Origin: Candidatus Halocynthiibacter alkanivorans
GTDB taxonomy: Bacteria > Pseudomonadota > Alphaproteobacteria > Rhodobacterales > Rhodobacteraceae
Direction of reading: 5' to 3'
DNA: 42,017 nucleotides
NCBI RefSeq assembly: GCF_003333265.1
Contig: NZ_QOLB01000075.1
Span: forward strand, 1-42,017
Shown here piece after piece: positions 17,871-25,804 of this stretch. A program made the position numbers and the translations under genes. How positions within the stretch are numbered: the first letter of the stretch is position 1; every line of letters begins with the position of its first letter. The notes under the pieces were generated by a model. It was not told the origin of the DNA and did no database searches. It saw only the letters and a program-made list of their open reading frames with translations.

Positions 17871-18107
17871 ATGACAAATATTACTGCAAATGCCCCGGCA
17901 GCACATGGCCAGATTTCAAAAGTTGCTCGTTCCGTCGCATCGTTCTTCCGCGCCATCTCTCAGGGTTTAGTTGCCTTTGGCCAGGCAAAAGCCCGGGCGG
18001 ATGAGATAAACGAATTGAACGCAATGACCGACAAAAAACTGGCCAGCCTCGGACTGCGGCGTGAAGACATTGCACGCCACGTTTTCCGCGACCTCTTTGT
18101 TGCCTGA
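17871..18107 (+). CDS. DUF1127-domain protein
   Basis: 78 residues from ATG 17871 with GAGG 7 nt upstream; the longer frame from 17664 is not a start. The C-terminal half is the DUF1127 motif of alphaproteobacteria (ELNAMTDKKLASLGLRREDIARHVFRDLF). Short DUF1127 proteins act in RNA metabolism and phosphate or carbon starvation responses in Agrobacterium and Rhodobacter, where they help bind RNA. It is monocistronic here. Confidence 0.88.
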   Translation: MTNITANAPAAHGQISKVARSVASFFRAISQGLVAFGQAKARADEINELNAMTDKKLASLGLRREDIARHVFRDLFVA

Positions 18108-18485
18108 GACGGGGCGTGGCGGATCACTCTGCACGCCGCCCCAACAGCTATTCCGGCGATCAGCGCGACGGGCACAACCGTGCACCTCGCTCAGATGCTG
18201 ATTTGACCAGGGCCAGTTCCGATAAGGTCATACCGCCGCCGGTCTGCGGCAGCGCTTTTCAATTCTAGGTCCCGCTGGAAATTCAGTAAACCGCCCTAAA
18301 CAAAGCGGCGGCTTCAGCCCGGCGGAAAATTTCACGCTGCTCTGTTGGCAACAGTCCGGGCGACAGGGCTCATCGCTGCTTCACGCTGCCGAAATCAGGA
18401 AGACCAGCAGCGAAATAGCGGATCAGACGAATTGTGGCGGTGACCACACTGCCGGCGCGAAGCCTGAAACCTTATTGAACTGATG
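18108..18485. other. Intergenic region without recognisable features
   Basis: About 380 bp to the right of the DUF1127 gene. No coding frame, hairpin with T-run or repeat stands out. It borders the tRNA-like fragment and may be the chromosomal flank of a lost or decayed element. Confidence 0.5.
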
Positions 18486-18532
18486 CCGGTACCACTGGCC
18501 GGGCTCGAACCGGCACGCCGTGAAGCAAGATA
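18486..18532 (-). other. tRNA-Leu-like 3' fragment (possible attachment-site remnant)
   Basis: On the minus strand the sequence contains a perfect T-arm (GCCGG stem, loop TTCGAGC, CCGGC stem) followed by an acceptor-like 3' end and preceded by TTGCTTCACGGCGT. It matches my memory of the variable loop to 3' end of tRNA-Leu(UAA) genes in this group. The part 5' of the anticodon stem does not form a tRNA, so this is a fragment of about 45-50 nt. Integrative elements that use tRNA genes leave such 3' pieces. The element would lie on the right-hand side, toward the phage-derived pseudogenes. Confidence 0.55.
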
Positions 18533-18701
18533 TTTCGAAATCCCAAAATTGCGAACCGTTTCAGCGGGCTATTACCCGTTGATTTCGTTGGATCTGCTCG
18601 CTGAATCCCACCACAGGCCGTTCAATACCTGGTTTCCGGGGCGCGCGCCAAACCAGCCCCATGAACGGGGGGGCGGCATCAGCATCATCCGCAACAACCT
18701 G

Positions 18702-18865
18702 ATGACCCGACCAGGATACACGCCTTACTGCGGCGACGGGGACAGCTGCAGCATGCCTCGCACACGTTTCACCGGGGAGCAGTTCAAGTGCCCCATTGCG
18801 GCTGGGCCTCTCAATTCCCCGCTGATCTCATCGCCGGATACAAAGCAAAGTGGAACCTGACATGA
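18702..18865 (+). pseudogene. Frameshifted small phage-type zinc-finger protein
   Basis: The frame starting at 18702 reads MTRPGYTPYCG, then MPRTRFTGEQFKCP, then turns into nonsense. In the next frame the expected end appears: HCGWASQFPADLIAGYK and a stop at 18863-18865. One base is missing in the C-run at about 18788-18793. The intact protein would have about 54 residues with a Cys-rich KCPHCGW motif. Its repaired stop overlaps the next start as ATGA, which shows the original two-gene operon. The family is common in phages and prophages of Rhodobacterales as I recall it, with no known function. Confidence 0.7.
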
Positions 18866-19232
18866 GCGACCTGAAACAAAGCCACATCTATTTTCAAACC
18901 CGCATTCGGCCCTGGATGATCGCCTGCTTCGGAGAGGATATTTGGGGCGATAAGACTGAAAGAAATCATCGCTTCATTGAAGAAGCGCTGGAACCGGTCC
19001 AATCCACTGGAGCAGCCAGTCTGAAGCGCACCAGCTTGTCGATTACGTCTATGGTCGTGAGGCGGTCGAACCGGCGCAGGAAGTGGGCGGTGTGAGGGTG
19101 ACGCTTGCCGCCCTGTGTCTTGCCCAGGATCTGAACATGCATGTTTGCGGCGAAACGGAACGCTCTCGCGTCTGGACTAAAGTTGAGCCGATCCGCGCGA
19201 AGCAAAGCGATGTGTCGGGTGCGCGCAGCTAA
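18862..19232 (+). pseudogene. Frameshifted MazG-like nucleotide pyrophosphohydrolase of phage type
   Basis: The first frame reads FQTRIRPWMIACFGEDIWGD and RNHRFIEEALEPVQSTG, which is the start of a phage MazG-like all-alpha NTP pyrophosphohydrolase (EE..E metal site). It shifts frame by one missing base at about 19009-19011. The next frame continues SQSEAHQLVDYVYGRE, then PAQEVGGVRVTLAALCLAQD, LNMHVCGETE and RVWTKVEPIRAK, to a TAA at 19230-19232. The usual ELVQ reads EPVQ. Without the shift it would be about 123 residues. The family hydrolyses nucleoside triphosphates or alarmone-like nucleotides. Confidence 0.8.
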
Positions 19233-19282
19233 GATGCGCGCACCCGACATTGAGCTTCGATTTGTCAGCCCGGCTCAGCAAT

Positions 19283-19861
19283 CTACGTATGTTCCAGGTC
19301 GAGAACGAACAGACAGTCGAACATCATTTTCTCGCCGCCGGCTTTGATCATCCCGGACAGACGGGATTTGCCGGTCATGCCTTCAAAATCACCCGTGGTG
19401 GCAAGGATGTTATCGCTCATCGGGATGGCACCAGTGATGTGGCTGCGGGCCCCATCCCCAGACCCCACACCATCGATGAACGGGGCAGCGCTGGTCTCGC
19501 CTTTGGAGATGATGGTGCCCCCGGGCAGCAGGAATATCGACACGCCAGTCAATGTCATACCGCCCTTGTCATCCGGCGTTATTCCAGCCAGACAATCGAT
19601 CCCGCTTCCCAGCTTCATTTTGGTCGCCGGGTCGATAAGCGGCACTTCGTGGCAGGCAAAGTCAGTCAGTGCAAAGCCGAGATCTTTACCGCTCAGATCA
19701 ACGCCGACGCGGGCAGATACCTCAGCCAAATCGCCGACCTGTTCGCCGTCTCCCAACATTTGCAGAACCAATGTCGTATTCGGCCCAGCACTCGCAGCCG
19801 TGGAGAACAGAGCGACACCGAAGCCAAGCGTCACGACGGAAATCATGCTTTTGATGTTCAT
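19283..19861 (-). CDS. Exported protein, allene-oxide-cyclase/dirigent-like
   Basis: 192 residues from an ATG with GAGGGAG upstream. A signal peptide ends near STAASAG (about 20-26). The mature part is beta-rich, with alternating glycines and the pattern GTIISKGETS, GSGDGARSHITGAIPMSDNI and GDFEGMTGKSRLSG. This resembles the barrel of allene oxide cyclase-like or dirigent-like proteins, but the match is from memory and weak. Two or three cysteines could form a disulfide. It lies 52 bp past the isochorismatase-like gene on the same strand, so they probably form an operon under the divergent AraC regulator. Confidence 0.7.
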   Translation of the reverse strand: MNIKSMISVVTLGFGVALFSTAASAGPNTTLVLQMLGDGEQVGDLAEVSARVGVDLSGKDLGFALTDFACHEVPLIDPATKMKLGSGIDCLAGITPDDKGGMTLTGVSIFLLPGGTIISKGETSAAPFIDGVGSGDGARSHITGAIPMSDNILATTGDFEGMTGKSRLSGMIKAGGEKMMFDCLFVLDLEHT

Positions 19862-19913
19862 TATTTGATACTCCCTCTAATTGATTTGTTTTTATGCGAT
19901 CCGACGACGACGC

Positions 19914-20720
19914 TTAGGCGCTCATTCGTTTGACCGCCTCCTCCGTTGTCCAAAGCGCGTTGGCGATGTAGCGGAAATTGGTGATGGCGGCGAGGTATCC
20001 ATCGCCTTCGGGCAGCATTGCCGCTGCGGTTGCGTCACGCACAACTGCCACTTCGAAACCCTGTTCCAGCAGTTCGCGAAGATGCGACTCGACGCATAGA
20101 TTGGCGGACATGCCCGCCAGTATCACCTGGTCGATGTGGTTTTTGCGCAGTTGCAGTACCAGGTCATTGGCTTCCGGGCCATAGACCTTGTGCGGCGAAC
20201 AGATGATTGTTTTGCCGTCAAGAATGTACTCTTTGTACTCTGGCATGAAATCTGCGCCTGAGTTTTCAAAGTTATCCATATCATAGGGGCCGGCGCGGCT
20301 GAACATACTGATTTTGTGCATCAGTTTTTCCAGCCCGCCCTCGAACTTCCAGCCGCCGTCCGTCGGATAGTAGTAATGCGGCGAGATCACCACCGTCAGG
20401 TCGGCTTGCTTGGCCGCCGCGAACAGGCGTCCAATGTTTGGCACTGTATTGTGTTCTTCGACGCTCTTGCCGACCACGCCCCAGGTTACCCCATCCGGGC
20501 TGAGGAAATCGATTTGAGGATCGGTGACCACAAGTGCGGTACGTGGCAAATCAAGCACCATATCGCTTGGCGGCAGCGCCGGGCTTGCGGGGTCGACATA
20601 AGGGGATTCGCCAGATTGTGCGCTGGCCACGCTGGCACCGGTTGTGGCTGCCGCCAGTGCAACACCGCCTGCCAGGGCCTGGCGCCGGCTGATCGTTTTA
20701 TCGTCGTGATATTCACACAT
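19914..20720 (-). CDS. Tat-exported isochorismatase-like cysteine hydrolase
   Basis: 268 residues from an ATG with AAGGAGGA 8 nt upstream; the longer frame to 20825 would run through the divergent promoter. The N-terminus has a Tat signal (ISRRQALAGGVAL, about 10-22; cleavage near ASAQS). The isochorismatase fold shows the catalytic triad of the cysteine hydrolase family: Asp67 (VVTDPQIDF), Lys178 (HKVYG) and Cys209 (SANLCVESHLREL). Family members hydrolyse isochorismate, nicotinamide or N-carbamoyl amides. Export to the periplasm is unusual for the family. The substrate is unknown. Confidence 0.85.
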   Translation of the reverse strand: MCEYHDDKTISRRQALAGGVALAAATTGASVASAQSGESPYVDPASPALPPSDMVLDLPRTALVVTDPQIDFLSPDGVTWGVVGKSVEEHNTVPNIGRLFAAAKQADLTVVISPHYYYPTDGGWKFEGGLEKLMHKISMFSRAGPYDMDNFENSGADFMPEYKEYILDGKTIICSPHKVYGPEANDLVLQLRKNHIDQVILAGMSANLCVESHLRELLEQGFEVAVVRDATAAAMLPEGDGYLAAITNFRYIANALWTTEEAVKRMSA

Positions 20721-20770
20721 TGTTTGGTCCTCCTTGCAAGTTATGGTGCTGACAATGTGACAACTATGAT
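20721..20770. promoter_or_regulatory. Short divergent control region between hydrolase and AraC regulator
   Basis: Only 50 bp separate the opposite starts. It contains the strong AAGGAGGA site of the hydrolase (20728-20735 on the minus strand) and must hold at least one promoter, unless the AraC start lies further right (an in-frame ATG exists at 20849). No dyad is obvious. Confidence 0.45.
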
Positions 20771-21763
20771 GTGCCTTTTCGTCCGGAAGATGCGCCCGTT
20801 CAGCCGAAAAATGGTGTACTTTCATCCAAGGGCCCCGTAGATTTCGTTATGCCAGTTGCCCATGTCTTCGATGAAATGGAAGTTCTGACCACGCCATTTG
20901 CCGTGTGTGAACTGCACGGTAAATGTGATCTGGGTCTGGGACGCCTTGCCGGAGCAACTCTGCATCACATTTTGGCTGGTGAAGGTGAGATTGTATTCAA
21001 AAACAGACCCAGCATGCCGCTGTACCCGGGCACGCTTGTGCTTGTTCCCGCTTTCGAATTCCACATTCTGCGGGGGTTTGGTATGAAAAACGGTCCTCTT
21101 CCCGAATGCCTCCCCGCAGAGTTGGGTCTGGCACATCACGTCGTTTCTGCTACTAATTCCCTTCCCCAGCATAGACTTCTTGCGGTTTGCAGCCGCATTC
21201 ATGTTGCGTTGCGAGGCAGCCAGGGGATTGTTGATCTGGTGCGCGAACCTTTGACCGAATCCGATATCACCGACCAGGCGCTGGTCGCTCCACTTGAACG
21301 GATGATAACAGAGCTTTCCGCGCCGCAACTCGGCAGTCAGGCAATGGTTCGCACACTCGTTCTGGAATGCATGATCCATCTTCTGCGCAAGCGAATAATT
21401 GCACAGGATTCCGCACTTATATGGATGTCTGCCCTTTCGGATGAAAAAATTTGGATTGCACTGCGTGTAATGCTGAACCATCCGGAAAATCCACACAGCG
21501 TAGCGAGCCTTGCAGATATTGCAGGCATGAGCCGCTCTTCGTTTGCCAAGCATTTTTCCGACTCTTACGGGGCCGGACCGATGGATTTGCTTCGAAATCT
21601 ACGAATGAAAAAGGCGGCCACTTTGTTGGCAGCGTCAAACTTGCCGGTAAAGCGTATTGCCGAACTTGTGGGATTTCATAGCCGCAGTGCGTTCAATCGT
21701 GCATTCATCAGTTGCAACGGAAAATCCCCGCGGGAAATTCGAATTGAAGCGCGCGGTGGGTAG
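20771..21763 (+). CDS. AraC-family transcriptional regulator with cupin sensor domain
   Basis: 330 residues if the GTG at 20771 is used; an ATG 26 codons later (20849) is also possible. The N-terminal half (about 30-110) is an AraC-binding cupin (LHHILAGEGEIVFKN, MPLYPGTLVLVPAFEFHIL). The C-terminal HTH_18 pair is at about 232-327 (SLADIAGMSRSSFAKHF and IAELVGFHSRSAFNRAF). It is divergent from the exported hydrolase operon and is the likely activator of it. Its base composition is lower in GC than the left part of the window, as are its neighbours, which would fit acquisition. Confidence 0.85.
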   Translation: MPFRPEDAPVQPKNGVLSSKGPVDFVMPVAHVFDEMEVLTTPFAVCELHGKCDLGLGRLAGATLHHILAGEGEIVFKNRPSMPLYPGTLVLVPAFEFHILRGFGMKNGPLPECLPAELGLAHHVVSATNSLPQHRLLAVCSRIHVALRGSQGIVDLVREPLTESDITDQALVAPLERMITELSAPQLGSQAMVRTLVLECMIHLLRKRIIAQDSALIWMSALSDEKIWIALRVMLNHPENPHSVASLADIAGMSRSSFAKHFSDSYGAGPMDLLRNLRMKKAATLLAASNLPVKRIAELVGFHSRSAFNRAFISCNGKSPREIRIEARGG

Positions 21764-22010
21764 CTAAGATTCGCGTTCTACTCCGAAAATTCCAGTGTTT
21801 TGCCGGCGCGTAAACCAGCCTTAAGGATCGCGTTGGAACACGTTTTATGGGAACTGTGGACTTGCGTTGACCCGTTGAAACCGCCCCGCTCAGCAGTCAT
21901 TGGTGCTGATCGCAGCGAAATATTGCTCTCCGCCCATACTGACAAAATGCTGCAACTGCACATGGCTGGCTATTGTCAGAGACCAAATCCCCGGCTGGTC
22001 AATCCGACGC
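21764..22010. other. Intergenic stretch between AraC gene and the phage remnant
   Basis: About 250 bp holding only poor ORFs. No terminator with a T-run is seen after the AraC gene. It probably includes the left boundary of the phage-like module. Confidence 0.4.
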
Positions 22011-22247
22011 TCAGACCAAATGCAATTTGAAAGGCACAATGGGTTTATCCGGATGTTGCCCGATTTCCCACCAGATGCTTTCGCCGCCCCTCCTGGGCCA
22101 GACAACGTCCGCTGGCAGTTCGTAAAGGATTGTTTCCGGGTGATCGAGATTGGCGAAGGCCGCTTCAATGCGTTCCGCCCGAACCATCCCTGACGGGACA
22201 TTCCGGTCGCGGTGATCTGCTGTATTGGTGAATGACCCAGTTTGCAT
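22011..22247 (-). CDS. Possible small phage protein after the terminase ORF
   Basis: 78 residues at most, starting 10 bp after the stop of the terminase chimera on the same strand. The sequence looks natural from about residue 21 (MVRAERIEAAFANLD, YELPADVVWPRRGG, SIWWEIGQHPDK), so the ATG at 22187 is an alternative start. I do not recognise it. It may be intact, or a piece of a larger morphogenesis gene that was lost. Confidence 0.4.
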   Translation of the reverse strand: MQTGSFTNTADHRDRNVPSGMVRAERIEAAFANLDHPETILYELPADVVWPRRGGESIWWEIGQHPDKPIVPFKLHLV

Positions 22248-22256
22248 GGGGCGATT

Positions 22257-23465
22257 TCACGGCAATTGCGTTAACTCGATATTAGCCACGAAGGATTGCA
22301 GTCCAACAATGGCGGCAACGGCGGCATTGATCCGCCCGTTGGATTTTTTCTTATTCGGTTTCACATTTTCCGCCGCGTCTTCGTCGCGGTTAACATTGCC
22401 GATCTGCCAGGCCGGCACCGGGTTTCCCCCGTGCCGGATCTTGTTCTGGGCAATCTTTTCTTCAAACCGCTTCATCGGGTTTGACATCGATGCATAACCC
22501 TGCCGAAGTTCGACCATCGGGAAGCGTTTTTTGTCCAGTTCATCGGCCAGATATTTCATGCCCCACGGGTCATATGCGAACTCTTGCAGATCGAGTTTTT
22601 GCCGTACCCAATCAAGCCGGTTGACGATTTCAGCCTCATCAATCGACCCGCCCGTGTGAACCTCAAGCCAGCCATCATCGCGCCAGGCGAAATACTCGCG
22701 TTTTTCCATCTGCGCCCGCTGGATGAACCCTTTGGGGTCGACCGGCAGGAAGGTGAACGAAATCAGATAAATCAGACCATCAACCGGTATGGCGATCACG
22801 ATTGCAGTCGTGTCCACCTTGCTGGACAGCTCCAGCCCGACCCACGCCTTGCGCCCGAAAAGCGCTTCGATGTTGATCGAACCGTAATACCTCAGCACTT
22901 GCGAAATCGTCTTGCCCGCCAGACAGACCTGATCCACCTGTTGCCGGTCAGTGATCACCCGGCGCGCATCTGTGCCAGGCTTACTGCGCATGATCTCTTT
23001 TGCCAGCCCGCCACCGATCCGGGACTGGATCAATCGCAGCCGCCTACCCAGATCAAACAAAGCATCGATGTATTCACCACCGCCGCCAGAACCTGACGGC
23101 ATCACCTCAAGCGACGAACAGCGCACACCGGCATTGGCATAGCGTTCAAACAGGGCAGCATAGCCGTAGCCCGCTTCAATTTGTCCGGCAGTGAACACCC
23201 GCTTGCGGGCCTGCACTTGCATCACGCCAAACGCGTCGGCCCGCTGCATGGCTTTGCGCCCCTGATATCCGACATCCAGCCGAACAAGGTTTCCGTCGCG
23301 ATCCGTAACAAAGTTGCCCTCGCGATCCTTGCCCAACTGACGTGGCATGAACACCCGAACCGGCCCACGTGCCGGCGCTTCCGCAACCGAAGCAAAGAAC
23401 ATGGCCGCTGATCCATATGCGCTGCGCGACGCTGCACAGCACACCCAAATGTCCGCGACAGACAT
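22257..23465 (-). pseudogene. Chimera: phage HTH protein fused to the nuclease half of a terminase large subunit
   Basis: 402 residues in one open frame but made of two unrelated parts. Residues about 30-195 look like a Rhodobacteraceae prophage protein with a C-terminal helix-turn-helix (RRLRLIQSRIGGG, ITDRQQVDQVCLAGKTISQVLR), cut before its normal end. Residues about 205-400 are the RNase H-like nuclease domain of a terminase large subunit (GRKAWVGLELSSKVDTTA, FAYDPWGMKYLADELD, ENVKPNKKKSNGRINAAVA). The ATPase half with its Walker motifs is absent. The join lies near nt 22850-22880. Two acidic positions usual in this nuclease (GLDLS and RID) read Glu and Asn. A deletion fused the genes in frame; packaging activity is not expected. 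Confidence 0.75.
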
Positions 23466-23847
23466 CTACGCGCGCGACAAATTGCAAGGGATCAGTCGCG
23501 TTATTGAACTGCGTCAAACAAGCACCCAGAACAAAGCGAGTAATGAATGAGTAATGGATGTGATCACGCCGAAAATGAAGGGGCAGAAACCCTCTTTAAA
23601 TTCAATGTGGTACCGCTGGCCGGAACAGTACTCTGCATGATTTCAACGACTTATAAGATAGTTTTTACATCTGGGGAAACACCGGAGAAACAATCGGAGG
23701 TCCTCGTCGGGCGCAATCAGGGTTTTAACTTTTTTCGGGACGCCGGGACTCGAACCACTGTCCTTTCGGGAATCGAACCGGGGAGCGTAAATACCGCCGC
23801 TCTTGGGAGGACGACGGTGGCCGAGCACGCGGGACGTGGCGGCGGGT
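23466..23847. other. Intergenic region with two tRNA T-loop-like sequences
   Basis: About 380 bp. At 23750-23785 the minus strand contains GGTTCGATTCC and, 15 nt later, GGTTCGAGTCC, which are T-loop consensus sequences. I tried to fold a whole tRNA from the minus strand and failed: T-stem pairing is imperfect and no matching acceptor arm is present. It could be a degraded tRNA or an attachment site. A plus-strand ORF crossing it (23547-23942) is not supported. Confidence 0.35.
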
Positions 23848-24585
23848 TTATTTTCCGAGTTTGTGAATCTTGCCGATGTTCGTCACGCGGGGGCAAACCA
23901 CGTCGGTCCCCGTCTGTTTCACCGCACCGTCTTCCAGGGTGAACACAGCAGCGCAATGGCCGCCTCGGGGGGCGAAGTCTGCCTGGGTGACGTCGAAGAC
24001 CAGGAACGTATCCCTACCGCGCGGGAGGACCGCCAGAGTGACCTGCTCGCCTTTCACGCCGTCAAGGCTCACCGTGACTGTCGCGTCAGCCTCCTCGGCC
24101 AGCGCCACGCAGACGGGAACATGGTAGCCTGAAGAGATCGCGTACATATGCGTCCCGGATTCATCCTTTTCGTCGGCGAAGGCGACGTTGACGCCTGCCA
24201 TCCCGAGGATACCGGCGACGTAGAGCGAGGCGCTCTGCGCTGACCGGACCTCGTGGCGCGTTTCTTTCAGCGTGAGTGTGGGTTTGCGACCAAGCGACAG
24301 CCAGGCTTCATCGACGTCCAGCGCCTTCGCCAGCGCGGGCAGTTTGGATGGGCGCGGGATGGTTTCGTCAGCGGCCCACTTGCGGACGGTTTCCAGCGAA
24401 ACTTTTACGCCGGAAACTTCTTCTAACTCGTTGCGGAGCCATGTCAGCCTGCCGTGCTCAGCTGCGGGCGCGCGCGGGTGCAGCGCCATCATCTCTTTCA
24501 GGCGCGCGCCAAGGGTTTCGCCCGGAGTAGTGCCTAGGGAATTGTCTGCGCCTGGTGACTTGCGGTGTTCTAATGCTGTGTTCAT
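23848..24585 (-). CDS. Phage-type XRE-family repressor-like regulator
   Basis: 245 residues. An N-terminal helix-turn-helix (about 27-95) includes LEEVSGVKVSLETVRKWAAD and LPALAKALDVDEAWLSLG, the layout of phage and transposon repressors. The C-terminal half (about 110-245) is a beta-rich domain of unknown type (VTVSLDGVKGEQVTLAVLP) rather than a recognisable S24 peptidase. It is the last intact gene on the minus strand before the terminase remnant. The 24586-24740 stretch upstream is AT-rich and should hold its promoter and operators. Confidence 0.75.
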   Translation of the reverse strand: MNTALEHRKSPGADNSLGTTPGETLGARLKEMMALHPRAPAAEHGRLTWLRNELEEVSGVKVSLETVRKWAADETIPRPSKLPALAKALDVDEAWLSLGRKPTLTLKETRHEVRSAQSASLYVAGILGMAGVNVAFADEKDESGTHMYAISSGYHVPVCVALAEEADATVTVSLDGVKGEQVTLAVLPRGRDTFLVFDVTQADFAPRGGHCAAVFTLEDGAVKQTGTDVVCPRVTNIGKIHKLGK

Positions 24586-24740
24586 GAAAATGTCCTCACA
24601 TCTGATACACCATATAGCAAATCACGATAAAGTTGAAAATCCCCTTTTTCAATGAAGAAGTGAGTTATCAATCCATTTCGGCAGAAACTCAATTTAAACG
24701 GCTTTTCGTGGCATGATTTGGTGACTTTGGTGAGCTGATG

Positions 24741-24950
24741 CTACGTTTTCGCCCTTCCTGCCAAGAGCTTCACGAGTCTTTCATCAAACGTGCCGCTAGC
24801 GACAATGTGGTGGATGAACACGTGCGGACTCTCCTGTCCTGGACGTCTGAGCCGCGCGTCGAACTGCTGGCACCGCTTCAGTGACAGAGTTAAGCCATAC
24901 CAGATCGTGTGCCGCCCTCCGAACTGGAGGTTGAGTCCGTGGCCGTGACT
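24741..24950 (-). pseudogene. C-terminal fragment of a phage SNF2-type DNA helicase
   Basis: An open frame of 69 codons without a start codon, ending at TAG (24741-24743). It reads GHGLNLQFGGRHTIWYGLTL, then SLKRCQQFDARLRRPGQ, then HVFIHHIVASGTFDERLVKL. These are helicase motifs V and VI and the tail of SF2/SNF2 helicases found next to DUF2815 and DUF2800 genes in phages. All upstream parts (Walker A and B) are missing and an in-frame TAA lies just before the fragment. It shows that the replication module has lost its central genes, which usually include a DNA polymerase. Confidence 0.75.
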
Positions 24951-24957
24951 TTACGAT

Positions 24958-25000
24958 GATCCGTGACGCAATCGGATGTCGGCGAGACACGTCACGGATC
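24958..25000. repeat. 11-bp perfect inverted repeat
   Basis: GATCCGTGACG at 24958-24968 and CGTCACGGATC at 24990-25000, with a 21-bp spacer. It sits exactly between the truncated helicase fragment and the DUF2815 gene, so it may mark a deletion or recombination point, or be the terminator-like stem of the DUF2815 transcript. No T-run follows. Confidence 0.75.
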
Positions 25001-25068
25001 GTTGGCGAAGCCACGCCTGCGGTGCCGGGAACTCAACCCAGAACCAGCACCGCACTTGATCCGGGTGA

Positions 25069-25695
25069 TCAGTCGAGGAGATCGTCGTCGTCATCCTCGT
25101 CGTCAGCGTATTCATCGTCGTCGTCGACTTCCTCAAACGCGTCATCGCTCAGACCCGGGGCACCGAACGCCTCGTCGTCGCGACGGAAGGAAACACCCTC
25201 AAGCCCAGCAAAAAGGCCGGTGCCGCCCTGCTTTTTGTTCGTGATGGGATAGATGCGGACAATCGCGTCGACACGGCAGCCCGCGTAAAACGGGTCGTCG
25301 TCATCCCGCGTCAGATTGCCCCCTTTGCCTTTGTACTTGAGTTTCAAGGGACCGTCGCCCGACGCCTTGAGCACCATCATCCCCTCATAGCCGCCGTAAA
25401 TTTCACCGGTCTCACTTGCGGTGAAGTTTTCGCCTGCCTGGAAGCAGCAGCGGTCGTCTTTGTATTTCGGCGTCTTGTCCCACTTTTCTTTCTCGACAGC
25501 TTTCTTCGCCTTCTCAATGGCTTTGATGACTTTCGCGCCGAGTTTTTCGACAGGGTCGATGAGGAAGTTCGCGCGGTACTTTTTCTTGCCGCCGTCGACA
25601 GAAGATGTTTTCTCAAAGAGGCGCGGAAACGACAGGCGCACGTCTTTCAGGTAAACTTCGCCCAGGCCTCTCTCTTTTTTGTCTTTTTCTGTCAC
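25069..25695 (-). CDS. DUF2815 phage single-stranded DNA-binding protein
   Basis: 208 residues. DUF2815 proteins are OB-fold single-strand DNA-binding proteins of phage replication modules, similar in role to T7 gp2.5. Family segments seen: GEVYLKDVRLSFPRLFEKT (13-31), KKYRANFLIDP (37-48) and DPFYAGCRVDAIVRIYP. The last 25 residues are almost all Asp and Glu (EEVDDDDEYADDEDDDDD), the acidic tail by which such proteins contact replication partners. It follows the DUF2800 gene, the usual order. The protein appears intact. Confidence 0.85.
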   Translation of the reverse strand: MTEKDKKERGLGEVYLKDVRLSFPRLFEKTSSVDGGKKKYRANFLIDPVEKLGAKVIKAIEKAKKAVEKEKWDKTPKYKDDRCCFQAGENFTASETGEIYGGYEGMMVLKASGDGPLKLKYKGKGGNLTRDDDDPFYAGCRVDAIVRIYPITNKKQGGTGLFAGLEGVSFRRDDEAFGAPGLSDDAFEEVDDDDEYADDEDDDDDLLD

Positions 25696-25804
25696 AGTAT
25701 TTCCCTTCTTGTTTACGCACGTTCGGCGCCTTTATGCTCACCCAACGTGACATTTAGGTCGCAGCTAAATCCACGACCTCGAACTTACAAGGCGATGAAA
25801 TCGC

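Noticed and set aside
18483-18860. 125-residue plus-strand ORF with AGLEPARREA near its start
   Set aside because: Its beginning is the antisense of a tRNA-Leu 3' end, a common false prediction; its end is the frameshifted zinc-finger gene.
23547-23942. 131-residue plus-strand ORF
   Set aside because: Crosses tRNA T-loop-like sequences in antisense and overlaps the XRE gene end; no family.
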